43,156 bases of DNA. It comes from CAZRZN01 sp964604565 (GTDB taxonomy: Bacteria > Pseudomonadota > Alphaproteobacteria > Rhodobacterales > Rhodobacteraceae). The notes under the pieces are model-generated. The model searched no databases and had not been told where the DNA came from. It worked only from the letters and a program-made list of their open reading frames with translations. Of the stretch, positions 25,018-35,057 are shown piece by piece. Numbering within the stretch: the first letter of the stretch is position 1; every line of letters starts with the position of its first letter. The stretch spans positions 1 through 43,156 of the forward strand of contig CAZRZN010000008.1 in the NCBI GenBank assembly GCA_964604565.1, in the 5' to 3' direction. The position numbers and the translations under genes are program-made.

Positions 25018-25775
25018 TGGCCCGCCCGGACCTGAGCGTCACGGAGGGCGACAGCGGGCTGCGGGTCGATCATCTGCGCAAGAGTTATCGCAAGCGCGTT
25101 GTGATACGCGACGTGACTCTCAGGTTGGGCCGGGGCGAGGTCGTGGCCCTATTGGGTCCGAACGGGTCGGGCAAGACAACATCCTTTTACGCCATTGCAG
25201 GGCTGGTCAATCCAGAGGGCGGGCAAGTCCTGATCGACGGGCGCGACGCGACTTATCTGCCGATGTATCGTCGGGCGCGGCTTGGTATCGGTTATCTGCC
25301 GCAGGAAATGTCGATCTTTCGGGGGCTGAGCGTCGAGGACAACATCGGCGCCGTTCTGGATATCGCCGAGCGAAGCGCCCACCGTCGGCGGGAGCGGCTG
25401 GAAGAGCTTTTGGGGGAGTTTTCCATTGAACACCTTCGCCGTGCCCCGGCGCTGGCTCTTTCAGGGGGGGAACGGCGCCGGGTCGAGATTGCGCGCTGTC
25501 TGGCCGCTGACCCCAAGTACCTGCTGCTCGACGAACCTTTTGCCGGCGTTGACCCGATCAGCGTGGGTGACATCCGTCATCTTGTTGCCGACCTGAAGAA
25601 GCGTGGGATCGGGGTTTTGATCACCGACCACAACGTGCGTGAGACACTGGAAATTGTCGATCGGGCATACATCCTTCATGATGGCAAGGTGCTGATGTCC
25701 GGAACACCGCAGGAAGTGGTGCAGAATGAAAACGTCAGACGTGTTTACCTTGGCGAGAACTTTCGCTTTGGTTGA
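25017..25775 (+). CDS. lptB: LPS export ABC transporter ATP-binding protein LptB
   Basis: A 252-residue ATPase that powers lipopolysaccharide extraction from the inner membrane. It has Walker A GPNGSGKTT, the Q-loop YLPQE, the signature LSGGERRRVEIAR, Walker B LLLDEPFAGVD and the switch His in TDHN. The LptFG permease genes are not in this window. The start overlaps the lptA stop by one base. Confidence 0.97.
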   Translation: MARPDLSVTEGDSGLRVDHLRKSYRKRVVIRDVTLRLGRGEVVALLGPNGSGKTTSFYAIAGLVNPEGGQVLIDGRDATYLPMYRRARLGIGYLPQEMSIFRGLSVEDNIGAVLDIAERSAHRRRERLEELLGEFSIEHLRRAPALALSGGERRRVEIARCLAADPKYLLLDEPFAGVDPISVGDIRHLVADLKKRGIGVLITDHNVRETLEIVDRAYILHDGKVLMSGTPQEVVQNENVRRVYLGENFRFG

Positions 25776-25841
25776 TCCTTGCTTGCCGGGATAGCCTGAC
25801 ACATTGTCGCGATACAGGGCGTCGTCGTCGTCGGGTTTCCA

Positions 25842-25872
25842 TTGACAGCACCCGGGGTTTCCAACTCAAATA
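25842..25872 (+). promoter_or_regulatory. Candidate promoter of hpf-ptsN
   Basis: A perfect -35 hexamer TTGACA (25842-25847) is followed at 17-19 bases by CTCAAATA, a weak -10. It lies in the 263-base gap after lptB, where many proteobacteria carry rpoN. No gene is evident in that gap. Confidence 0.35.
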
Positions 25873-26038
25873 GGGTCATGGTGCTTTGTATTGCGGCATG
25901 GCGACGACGCGGGTTCCCCTGTTCCGGGGCGCTTGTGGTCTTTCCGCCTACTGGCGCCTTCCCTGAACCTGTGACGTCGCGACCCGGGCCAAATCGCCCT
26001 CAACGTCGACGTTCGGGTGCATAAGAAAAGGAAAAAAC

Positions 26039-26602
26039 ATGCGCTATCAGATCACGGGAAAACAAATAGACATCGGCGAAGCATTACAGGTGCACGTCAA
26101 GACAGAGCTTGGCGGCGTTTTGGATAAATACGGCCAGCGTCCGACCGATGCGAACGTGATTTTTTCGAAGGCGGGCCATGAATATACCTGCGAGGCCATT
26201 GTGCATCTGTCCAGTGGCTTGAATGCAGCAGCCAAGGGGCAGGCGACGGAGATTTATGCAGCCTTCGAATCTTGCGCCGAAAAAATGGACAAACAGTTGC
26301 GGCGCTACAAGCGCAGGCTGAAAGACCATCACAGAGATCGCAGTGAACCTGTTGAACATTTTGGGGCTGCCTCGTATATCCTCGCGCAAGAGGCGGATTC
26401 GGGTTCGGCGGAGCCCGAGACGCTGCAACCCATCATCGTGGCGGAGATGCAGACGCAGATCCCGTCATTGTCGGTTGGGGAGGCTGTAATGCAGATGGAA
26501 TTGGCCGGCGCGCCCGTCCTTGTGTTTCGCAACGAAAAGAAGGATGGCGTGAACGTCGTGTATCGTCGGGATGATGGCAACATCGGCTGGATCGATCCGT
26601 AA
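26039..26602 (+). CDS. hpf: Ribosome hibernation-promoting factor, long form
   Basis: A 187-residue protein. The N-terminal S30AE domain (about residues 1-100, beginning MRYQITGKQIDIGEAL) binds the 30S decoding and tRNA sites, and the C-terminal domain (about 130-187, SVGEAVMQMELAGAPVLVFRN) dimerises ribosomes into inactive 100S particles. The long form is usual in alphaproteobacteria. AAAAGGAAAAAAC precedes the ATG. It is followed by ptsN 73 bases downstream. Confidence 0.95.
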   Translation: MRYQITGKQIDIGEALQVHVKTELGGVLDKYGQRPTDANVIFSKAGHEYTCEAIVHLSSGLNAAAKGQATEIYAAFESCAEKMDKQLRRYKRRLKDHHRDRSEPVEHFGAASYILAQEADSGSAEPETLQPIIVAEMQTQIPSLSVGEAVMQMELAGAPVLVFRNEKKDGVNVVYRRDDGNIGWIDP

Positions 26603-26675
26603 TGGTTCGATTTTGGCCCGTTTCCCCTATCTGAGATGCGCATGACCTGCGCGCCATAAGAAACAGGCAAAAATC

Positions 26676-27140
26676 ATGAAATTTGTCGACCTGATTACGC
26701 CGGCTGCGGTGAAAGTTGTGTCCTCGTCTTCCAGCAAAAAGCGTCTGATGCACGACATTTCGGATTTGGCCGAGGGTGCGTATGGGCTGAGTTCCCCGCG
26801 CACCCTCGAAGCGTTGATGGAGCGTGAAACGCTGGGGCCAACCGGTGTCGGGCGTGGCGTGGCACTGCCCCATGCACGGATCGCCGGTCTGGACGAGGTC
26901 GTGGGGGCCTTCATCTTGCTGGAAAGACCGGTAGACTTCGACGCGGTGGACCGTCAGCCGGTAGACATCGTGTTCGGCCTCTTCGCGCCGGAGGCAGCCG
27001 GGGTCGATCACCTCAAGGCGTTGGCATTGGTATCGCGCAGTCTGCGCAAGCCGTCTCTATGCGCCAAGCTGCGGGCCAATCCGGTGCCCTCGACGCTTTA
27101 TACCATCCTGACGGAGGCGGAGGCCGACAAGGCTGCGTGA
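26676..27140 (+). CDS. ptsN: PTS IIA-like nitrogen regulatory protein PtsN
   Basis: A 154-residue EIIA-Ntr protein, the output component of the nitrogen phosphotransferase relay that adjusts potassium, phosphate and stress responses by protein-protein contact. The phosphorylated His is H66 in GVALPHARI. The length is normal. It sits behind hpf, the standard order. A hairpin GGCCCG-CAT-CGGGCC follows at about 27174-27188 without a T-run. The rest of the gap to galE shows no gene. Confidence 0.93.
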   Translation: MKFVDLITPAAVKVVSSSSSKKRLMHDISDLAEGAYGLSSPRTLEALMERETLGPTGVGRGVALPHARIAGLDEVVGAFILLERPVDFDAVDRQPVDIVFGLFAPEAAGVDHLKALALVSRSLRKPSLCAKLRANPVPSTLYTILTEAEADKAA

Positions 27141-27382
27141 TGCCAAAATCGGAGCTTTTACGGTATGTTGTCCGGCCCGCATCGGGCCACTGATGCACCG
27201 TCCGCTTGACGTGCAGCGCCGCATATTTCTGACGACCCGGAACAACAATTCCTGTCCAGTTGTGCCCCCTGCGGTCATGCATGGGGTCGCGACGCAAGTG
27301 AACAAGGTGCGCCAAGTCGATGCGAACGCTCATGTAGGGGCGGAAGGTGCGATCCAATGGTCAGCTCAGGCCCGTAAATCGC

Positions 27383-28366
27383 TCAGGCCGTGTAGTGGCC
27401 ATTCTTGTGCCATCGCCATGCGTCGGCAATCATCTGGGGCATGGTCGAGCGCGCTGCCGTCCACCCGAGGTCTCGCCCCGCGCGGGTCGATCCCGACACC
27501 AGCTTTGTCGCGTCGCCGGCCCGGCGTGGCCCTTTGGAACAGGGCACTTCCCTGTTGGTGACATGCGCTGCCGCATCGATCACCTCGCGCACGGAAAAGC
27601 CCTGGCCCGTGCCAAGATTGAACACGCGGCTCTGGTTGCCATCCCGTAGCCATTTCAGGCCCAGCACATGGGCATCCACAAGGTCGCACACATGCACGTA
27701 ATCGCGAACGCAGGTGCCGTCCGGGGTATCGTAGTCGGTTCCATGGATGGTCAGACCGGCCCGCTTGCCATCGATCGCTTCCAGCATGACGGGGATCAGA
27801 TGCGTTTCGGGTCGGTGATGTTCTCCGACCTCGCCCTCCGGATCGGCACCGGCCACGTTGAAATAACGGAATATCACATGGCGAAGGCCAAAGGCTGCCT
27901 CGAAGTCGCGCAGGATGTCTTCCACCGCGCGCTTTGACGCGCCATAGGCGTTCAGCGGTTCCTGCGGGGTGGTCTCATCCAAGACAATATTGTCGTGTTC
28001 GCCATAGGTTGCACAGGTTGAGGAAAAGACAAAATCCATGCACCCCGCCGCAACCGTCGCCTCGATCAAGGTCAAGGACCCCTCGACATTGTTGCGCCAG
28101 TAAACTCCGGGCTTGGCCATCGCCTCACCCACTTGGCTGAGTGCCGCGAAATGCATCACAGCGACGGGTTGCCATTTGGCAAAAACCTGATCCAGCCGGC
28201 TTCGATCGGACAGGTCGCCCTGTTCAAAAGGACCGAATTTGACAGCATCCTGCCACCCCGTCGACAGATTGTCGTATGTAACGGGCGTGAGGCCCGCCGC
28301 TTTCAGCGCCTTGCAGGCATGGCTGCCGATATAGCCGGCGCCACCGGTGACCAGAACGTTGGACAA
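27383..28366 (-). CDS. galE: UDP-glucose 4-epimerase
   Basis: A 327-residue short-chain dehydrogenase-type epimerase interconverting UDP-glucose and UDP-galactose. It has the NAD-binding motif GGAGYIGSH at the N-terminus, catalytic Y141 and K145 in YGASK, the preceding SSTCATYG loop, and the FRYFNVAGAD substrate region. It begins five bases after the galU stop, so the two form an operon that feeds polysaccharide synthesis. Confidence 0.96.
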   Translation of the reverse strand: MSNVLVTGGAGYIGSHACKALKAAGLTPVTYDNLSTGWQDAVKFGPFEQGDLSDRSRLDQVFAKWQPVAVMHFAALSQVGEAMAKPGVYWRNNVEGSLTLIEATVAAGCMDFVFSSTCATYGEHDNIVLDETTPQEPLNAYGASKRAVEDILRDFEAAFGLRHVIFRYFNVAGADPEGEVGEHHRPETHLIPVMLEAIDGKRAGLTIHGTDYDTPDGTCVRDYVHVCDLVDAHVLGLKWLRDGNQSRVFNLGTGQGFSVREVIDAAAHVTNREVPCSKGPRRAGDATKLVSGSTRAGRDLGWTAARSTMPQMIADAWRWHKNGHYTA

Positions 28367-28371
28367 GAAGA

Positions 28372-29262
28372 TTACTCCGCTGCCTTGCGCGAAGACATGA
28401 GCTCTTGCAGGTAGGCGTCTAGATCGTCCCGGAGCTCTTCACGGGCCAGTCCGAAGGCGACGGTAGCCTGCAAGAAGCCTGCCTTGGAACCACAATCGAA
28501 TCTTTGTCCACGAAACCGGAAACCGTAAACCCCGCCGGTGTGGATTTCCTTGGCGATGGCGTCGGTCAACTGGATCTCTCCACCTGCGCCGGTCTGCGGG
28601 TTTTCAAGATGCGCAAACACATCTGGCGACAGGATATATCTGCCAATCACGGCCAGATTGGAGGGCGCCGTGCCGGGCGCAGGCTTTTCCACCATCTCCT
28701 TGACCTTAACCATGTTTCCCATGTCCTCCGACACGTCGAGGATGCCATAGGCGCTTGTTCTGTCACGCGGGACTTCCATTGCCGCTACCATGCTGCCGCC
28801 GGTTTCCTCATAGGCTTCGACCATTTGTTGAAGGCATGGGGTTTCGGCGGCGATCACATCGTCCGGCAGCATCACGGCGAAGGGTTCGTCACCGATCAGG
28901 CGACGGGCGCACCAGATTGCATGTCCCAGGCCCAGCGCCTTGTGCTGGCGGATATACGCGATTTCGCCGCTGTTCATGTTGGTGCTTTCGAGAATCGCGA
29001 GCAGCTTGTCCTTGCCCTTGCTTCGCAACTCTTCCTCCAGCTGCGGGGCGTGGTCGAAATAATCTTCGAGCGCGCCTTTGCCGCGTGAGGTGACAAAGAT
29101 GAACTCCGTGATTCCCGCGGCGCGCGCCTCGTCGATTGCGTATTGAACCAAGGGACGGTCAACGAGTGTCATGATCTCTTTCGGGACCGACTTTGTCGCC
29201 GGTAGGAAACGGGTGCCCATCCCGGCCACTGGAAAGATCGCTTTGGTGACCTTCTTTGTCAT
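28372..29262 (-). CDS. galU: UTP--glucose-1-phosphate uridylyltransferase
   Basis: A 296-residue pyrophosphorylase that makes UDP-glucose. The nucleotide-binding N-terminus reads FPVAGMGTRFLPATKSVPKE; the metal/substrate region includes LPDDVI and the later GYxLD-type stretch is FDCGSKAGFLQA. AAGGAGA lies eight bases before ATG 29262. First gene of the galU-galE unit; its promoter must lie in the 230 bases before the assembly gap. Confidence 0.97.
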   Translation of the reverse strand: MTKKVTKAIFPVAGMGTRFLPATKSVPKEIMTLVDRPLVQYAIDEARAAGITEFIFVTSRGKGALEDYFDHAPQLEEELRSKGKDKLLAILESTNMNSGEIAYIRQHKALGLGHAIWCARRLIGDEPFAVMLPDDVIAAETPCLQQMVEAYEETGGSMVAAMEVPRDRTSAYGILDVSEDMGNMVKVKEMVEKPAPGTAPSNLAVIGRYILSPDVFAHLENPQTGAGGEIQLTDAIAKEIHTGGVYGFRFRGQRFDCGSKAGFLQATVAFGLAREELRDDLDAYLQELMSSRKAAE

Positions 29263-29456
29263 GCTCAGTCTCCTTATGGTTCGGCGCCAGTCTAGCGCGA
29301 ATGGCGCTGTTGCTTAACCGGCATTAAAGCAGAAACATTGATAAAGTTGCGTGCACAATATGATGCTTCGGCGCTTTGCCAAATCCTTGGTCAATGTCAG
29401 CACCTTCCATTCGTTCGCACAATCTCCGAAGTGACGCGAGAAGAAAATCCCAGAAA

Positions 29457-29474
29457 CGGGATCTACGGATCCCG
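29457..29474 (-). terminator. Hairpin terminator left of the assembly gap
   Basis: CGGGATC and GATCCCG form a perfect 7-bp stem with a 4-base loop. On the minus strand it is followed by TTTCTGGGATTTTC. It would end a leftward transcript from cysQ or from a gene hidden in the gap. Confidence 0.5.
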
Positions 29475-29495
29475 CCGGTGGCTGTGACGGGATAG

Positions 29496-29595
29496 NNNNN
29501 NNNNNNNNNNNNNNNNNNNNNNNNNNNNNNNNNNNNNNNNNNNNNNNNNNNNNNNNNNNNNNNNNNNNNNNNNNNNNNNNNNNNNNNNNNNNNNN
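29496..29595. other. Assembly gap of 100 N
   Basis: Exactly 100 undetermined bases, the conventional placeholder for a gap of unknown size. Its true length and content cannot be known from this sequence. Confidence 0.99.
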
Positions 29596-29746
29596 AAGGC
29601 CCTTGGTTGCCGTTGTTCTGATGGCCTGATCCTGCGACAGCGGTTCAGAGGGCCGCCTGCATGTCTTGTGACGAACAGGGCAGGGGGCAGATGCGGTTTC
29701 GATCCGCCCTATCATGACAAATCCGACAACGCGTTAATATGGCGTG

Positions 29747-30544
29747 TCAGCCGTCTTTCAGATCTACGCCCGGCGCATAGGCGATGAAAAAGGGATTGGC
29801 GAAGCCGTCCTTGCCGTAAGCCAGCGGTGAGTGATCGTCAAAACGAACGACGCGGCCACCCGCACCGTGAAGCACCGCATGGCCCGCCGCGGTGTCCCAT
29901 TCCATCGTGCGTCCGAGGCGGGGGTAGAGATCTGCCTCGCCGGTCGCCACAAGGCAGAATTTCAGCGACGATCCCGCGCTGGTCATGTCCTTGACGGCAT
30001 ATTTTCCGATGTAGTCGTCGGTGGCCTGATCCCGATGCGATTTGGATGCCACCACCATCAAGGCGTCATTGTCGGGGTCTGAGACGTTGATCGGGGTCGT
30101 CTTGCCGGGGGTGTCGAGGTCAAAGGGCCCTTCTTCCTCGACCGAGTTTCCCACGCTGTCGGTATAGAACATGCGGCCTTTTGCGGGGGCATAGACGATG
30201 CCGCGCGTTGGCACGCAGCTTTCCACCAGCGCGATGTTCACTGTGAAATCGCCGCGGCGCTTTATGAATTCCTTGGTGCCGTCCAGCGGATCCACGATCA
30301 GAAATGTCTGTGCTGTCACATCATGGCTGTCGGCTTGTTCTTCGGTTACAAGCGGCATGTCCGGGAATGCCGCGCGCAGACCCTCCGAAATCAGGGCGTC
30401 TGCGGCCTCGTCCGCGGCCGTCACGGGGCTGTTGTCAGACTTTTCCGAAACCACGAAGTCGGGACCATCATAGATCTCCATGATCTTCTCGCCAGCTTGA
30501 AGCGCGAGACGGCGCAGGATCGGTGTCAACTCTGAATAATTCAT
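29747..30544 (-). CDS. cysQ: 3'(2'),5'-bisphosphate nucleotidase
   Basis: A 265-residue lithium-sensitive phosphatase of the inositol monophosphatase superfamily that clears 3'-phosphoadenosine 5'-phosphate produced in sulfate assimilation. Metal ligands are visible: E68/E69 and D85-P-L-D88-G-T90 (DPLDGTKEF), and the late WDTAAGHAVL. The length is normal. GGGAG lies seven bases before the ATG. No sulfur-assimilation gene is adjacent. Confidence 0.95.
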   Translation of the reverse strand: MNYSELTPILRRLALQAGEKIMEIYDGPDFVVSEKSDNSPVTAADEAADALISEGLRAAFPDMPLVTEEQADSHDVTAQTFLIVDPLDGTKEFIKRRGDFTVNIALVESCVPTRGIVYAPAKGRMFYTDSVGNSVEEEGPFDLDTPGKTTPINVSDPDNDALMVVASKSHRDQATDDYIGKYAVKDMTSAGSSLKFCLVATGEADLYPRLGRTMEWDTAAGHAVLHGAGGRVVRFDDHSPLAYGKDGFANPFFIAYAPGVDLKDG

Positions 30545-30907
30545 GAAACGGCTCCCGACCGCGCGGATTACGCGGATTTCTTGGTTTGAAACGTTGCAGG
30601 TCTTATGCTGGCGCAGAGTGAAAACAGCAAGTGCGGCCCGTCGACGTCGAACGGCAGAGCGGCACAGAAGTTCAGATCGACGTTACCCCGATTCCCGCCA
30701 CCCACCAATCGCGTCAGGATACTCTTGTGAATTTCAACCCCCGGAATTCTGACTGGGAATATACTCTTTATCTGGGTATCGTTTCGGGCATGATTGGTCT
30801 CAGGGGTGAATTTTACACCCACCAATACACTTCGGCCTCCCGGGGCGCGCGCCGCTCATACTCCGGCGTCCCCCGCCGGTCGCGGTGCGGACAAAAGGAC
30901 GTATGAA
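30545..30907. other. Divergent intergenic region, no gene seen
   Basis: The 363 bases between cysQ and the SH3-type genes include an AT-richer part (30720-30830) and a hairpin GGGTG-AATTTTA-CACCC at 30804-30820. Frames open here lack ribosome sites. It probably carries the two divergent promoters. Confidence 0.5.
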
Positions 30908-31504
30908 ATGAATAGATTGGCAATCATTCTGGTGTGCATCGCGGGTGTGGCGTCAGCGCAGGAGTTTCCCGCTCTTTACAATGTCACAGAGGTGGTCGAG
31001 GGCGATGTGCTGAACATGCGCACCCGGCCAACAGAAAATGGCACGGTGATCGGCTCACTCCCCTTCAACGCTGAACATGTCGAGGTGATCGCCGAGGAGG
31101 ATGGTTGGGGCCGGGTGAACGCCGATGGCCTGTCCGGCTGGGTTTCTCTGGATTTCATGCAACGTCAGGAGGGCACGGCCCTGCCGGCGGGATACCAGTT
31201 CAAATGTTTCGGAACCGAACCATTCTGGAGCGCAACTGTCATTCAGGGCGATAAATTGACCTTCACGCGTCCCGACGACAACGACAAGGCGTTTTCCGTC
31301 GGTCAGCTGTCCACAGCCGTCAGCCGTGACAGTCCCCACGCGTTGCTGGGCAGCAAACTGGGTGAGAATGTGACCCTGGTCTTGTCCCATGAAATCTGCT
31401 CCGACGGGATGTCGGACTATAAATTCGGTTATTCGGGTTCAGCGGTGATCGGCGGCTACGATACGCAGGTCTACACCGGCTGCTGCTCTCTTGAAATGAA
31501 CTGA
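30908..31504 (+). CDS. Exported SH3-domain protein with C-terminal TEPFW/GCC module (copy 1)
   Basis: A 198-residue secreted protein of unknown function. A signal peptide (residues about 1-17, ending VASAQ) is followed by a bacterial SH3 domain (about 25-80, LNMRTRPTENGTVIG) and a C-terminal module with CFGTEPFW, CSDGMSDYKFGYSG and a terminal GCCSL. The TEPFW region resembles the uncharacterised COG3650 family. SH3 domains often bind cell wall. ATG 30908 has AAGGA about eight bases upstream; earlier in-frame starts lack a signal. A diverged copy follows immediately. Confidence 0.82.
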   Translation: MNRLAIILVCIAGVASAQEFPALYNVTEVVEGDVLNMRTRPTENGTVIGSLPFNAEHVEVIAEEDGWGRVNADGLSGWVSLDFMQRQEGTALPAGYQFKCFGTEPFWSATVIQGDKLTFTRPDDNDKAFSVGQLSTAVSRDSPHALLGSKLGENVTLVLSHEICSDGMSDYKFGYSGSAVIGGYDTQVYTGCCSLEMN

Positions 31505-31518
31505 CTGGAGAGGCATGC

Positions 31519-32121
31519 ATGTTGCGTCTGATTTGCACCCTGCTGTTTATAGGCACCACCGCCGCTGCACAGGGCGAGTTTCCCCGCCTGCACGACGTTG
31601 CGGGCGTTGCCCCGGATGACACGTTGAACGTCCGGGCCGGACCGGGGGCAAATCACCCTGTTGTCGGGGAACTGGACTTTGACGCGCGCGGGGTCGAAGT
31701 GATCCGGTCGGAGGGCAACTGGGGCCTTGTGAATCTGCCGGAAAGATCTGGCTGGGCCTCGTTGAGCTATCTCGCGGCGCGGGCAGACGGGGATTTGCCG
31801 AACACGCCGCGGCTGACCTGTGGCGGAACGGAACCTTTCTGGGACATCGACATTTATCAGGGCCAACATGCCACCATAAAGACACCGATGAATCATGATC
31901 CGGGTGACCGTTTTAACGTTGGTCTGTTCCAGCGCGCCTATAATCCGGCGGAAAAATGGGTGTTGCTGGGAACGGACGGCCCCCGTGAGCTGTCACTTGT
32001 GGTTATCAAGACCTATTGCGACAACGGAATGTCCGACAATGAATACGGTTTTGACGCCACCCTGATCGTTTCCGGGACGCAGGGCTACGTTTATTCCGGG
32101 TGCTGCACACTGAGTGACTAG
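31519..32121 (+). CDS. Exported SH3-domain protein with C-terminal TEPFW/GCC module (copy 2)
   Basis: A 200-residue paralog of the preceding gene, 14 bases downstream. It has the same order: a signal peptide (LICTLLFIGTTAAA), an SH3 domain (LNVRAGPGANHPVVG) and the C-terminal module with CGGTEPFW, CDNGMSDNEYGF and a terminal GCCTL. Identity outside these motifs is low, so the duplication is old. The conserved cysteines (TEPFW-side Cys, CxxGMSD, CC) suggest disulfides or metal binding in the periplasm; neither can be shown here. GGAGAGG precedes the start. Confidence 0.82.
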   Translation: MLRLICTLLFIGTTAAAQGEFPRLHDVAGVAPDDTLNVRAGPGANHPVVGELDFDARGVEVIRSEGNWGLVNLPERSGWASLSYLAARADGDLPNTPRLTCGGTEPFWDIDIYQGQHATIKTPMNHDPGDRFNVGLFQRAYNPAEKWVLLGTDGPRELSLVVIKTYCDNGMSDNEYGFDATLIVSGTQGYVYSGCCTLSD

Positions 32122-32226
32122 GCCGGCCTCCGAGGACGTGCTCCGCACGAAAGCAGATTCGTATCCTCCGGCTTGCAGAACGGATAACGGGCTTGGCCAA
32201 TATCCGTTTGGGGTCTGGGCAATCGT

Positions 32227-32829
32227 TCAGGTGACGACGCGCAGTGTCAGGTTGATCCGTCCATGTCCCGGCAAGAGCGTGCTTGAGCCGAACCGGATCC
32301 GATCAACGCCGTGATAGGCTTTGCGTGCGGCCCCTCCCATGACCACCACGTCGCCGGATTTCAGCCAGATCGATTCCGTCTTGCCCCCGCGTTCCGGGTT
32401 GCCCATGCGAAACAGACCTTCATCGCCCAGCGAGACGGAGACGACCGGACAGGAATAATCCACCTCGTCGGAATCCTGATGCAGCCCCATCCGCGCGCCT
32501 TCGCCGTACCAGTTGATCAGGCAACACTCCGGCGCGCGCGGGCAGCCCGAAACCGCATCCCAGATGGCCTGAACCTCTTTCGGAATGGGCGGCCATGTGC
32601 TGCCGTTGGGGTGATGCTCTTCGTAGCGATAGCCGCGTCGGTCGCTGATCCAGCCAAAGCGTCCCGCCGCGCTCATGCGGACCGACATCGGACCGCGCCG
32701 CGTGACGGGCGTGAACAGCGGCGCAGTGGAGATGACGCCGCGCAGGGACTCTACCAGCCTTTCCTGGGCCGGACGGTCGAGAAAAGCCGGGTAAATGACA
32801 AAGCCCTTGCGGTGTATCGTGTCGGCCAT
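32227..32829 (-). CDS. alkB: Alkylated DNA repair dioxygenase AlkB
   Basis: A 200-residue Fe(II)/2-oxoglutarate dioxygenase that removes methyl groups from 1-methyladenine and 3-methylcytosine. The iron ligands are H117 and D119 in HQDSDE plus a late His in KAYHGVDRI, and the 2-oxoglutarate arginine lies in RINLTLR. ATG 32829 is used; a GTG at 32853 would add eight residues, and neither has a clear ribosome site. It is convergent with the SH3 gene pair and divergent from dnaK. Confidence 0.93.
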   Translation of the reverse strand: MADTIHRKGFVIYPAFLDRPAQERLVESLRGVISTAPLFTPVTRRGPMSVRMSAAGRFGWISDRRGYRYEEHHPNGSTWPPIPKEVQAIWDAVSGCPRAPECCLINWYGEGARMGLHQDSDEVDYSCPVVSVSLGDEGLFRMGNPERGGKTESIWLKSGDVVVMGGAARKAYHGVDRIRFGSSTLLPGHGRINLTLRVVT

Positions 32830-32908
32830 AAGGCGATTGTCAAGGATTGGCACGTAGATGCCAACCCCGGAGGAAATACAAAACCGGAGATTTGCTGCAA
32901 TGACGACG

Positions 32909-32937
32909 CTTGCAGGCTCAGGGAGCCCTCCTTATAT
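32909..32937 (+). promoter_or_regulatory. Sigma-32 (RpoH) promoter of dnaK
   Basis: CTTG (32909-32912), 18 bases, then CTTATAT (32931-32937) match the alphaproteobacterial heat-shock consensus CTTG-N17/18-CYTATNT. It lies about 118 bases before the dnaK start. Confidence 0.65.
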
Positions 32938-33054
32938 GTCCCCCGAACGCGGGACATGCATTGTCAGCATGTCTGGCGCCAAACATACGGGGCAGGATGC
33001 CGGAACGGGTCCGACGTCTCGTGACATCGCCTTGAGAATGAAAGGGATCGAAAC

Positions 33055-34977
<1,923 letters not shown>

Positions 34978-35002
34978 GGCCATCGCCCTCGGAACCAATC
35001 TG

Positions 35003-35039
35003 GGGCCGGTCCGGACACCGGGCCGGCCCTTGACGTTCC
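35003..35039 (+). other. Intercistronic hairpin between dnaK and dnaJ
   Basis: GGGCCGG (35003-35009) pairs with CCGGCCC (35033-35039), with a further CCGG/CCGG stem inside the loop. No T-run follows and dnaJ begins 18 bases later, so this is more likely a stabilising or processing hairpin that sets the DnaK:DnaJ ratio than a terminator. Confidence 0.5.
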
Positions 35040-35057
35040 GCAATGAGGAGGACGACC

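Larger units (their letters stand above)
29263..29746. other. Intergenic stretch with assembly gap
   Basis: This 484-base stretch between galU and cysQ contains the N-run. The bases on either side show no gene: a hairpin at 29457-29474 on the left and GC-rich unassigned sequence on the right. Anything inside the gap is unseen. Confidence 0.7.

Noticed and set aside
25829..25842. GTCGTCGTCGTCGG tandem triplets
   Set aside because: Too short to be a meaningful repeat and common in GC-rich DNA.
30568..30825. Minus-strand frame between cysQ and the SH3 genes
   Set aside because: No family resemblance and no ribosome site; it lies in the likely promoter region.
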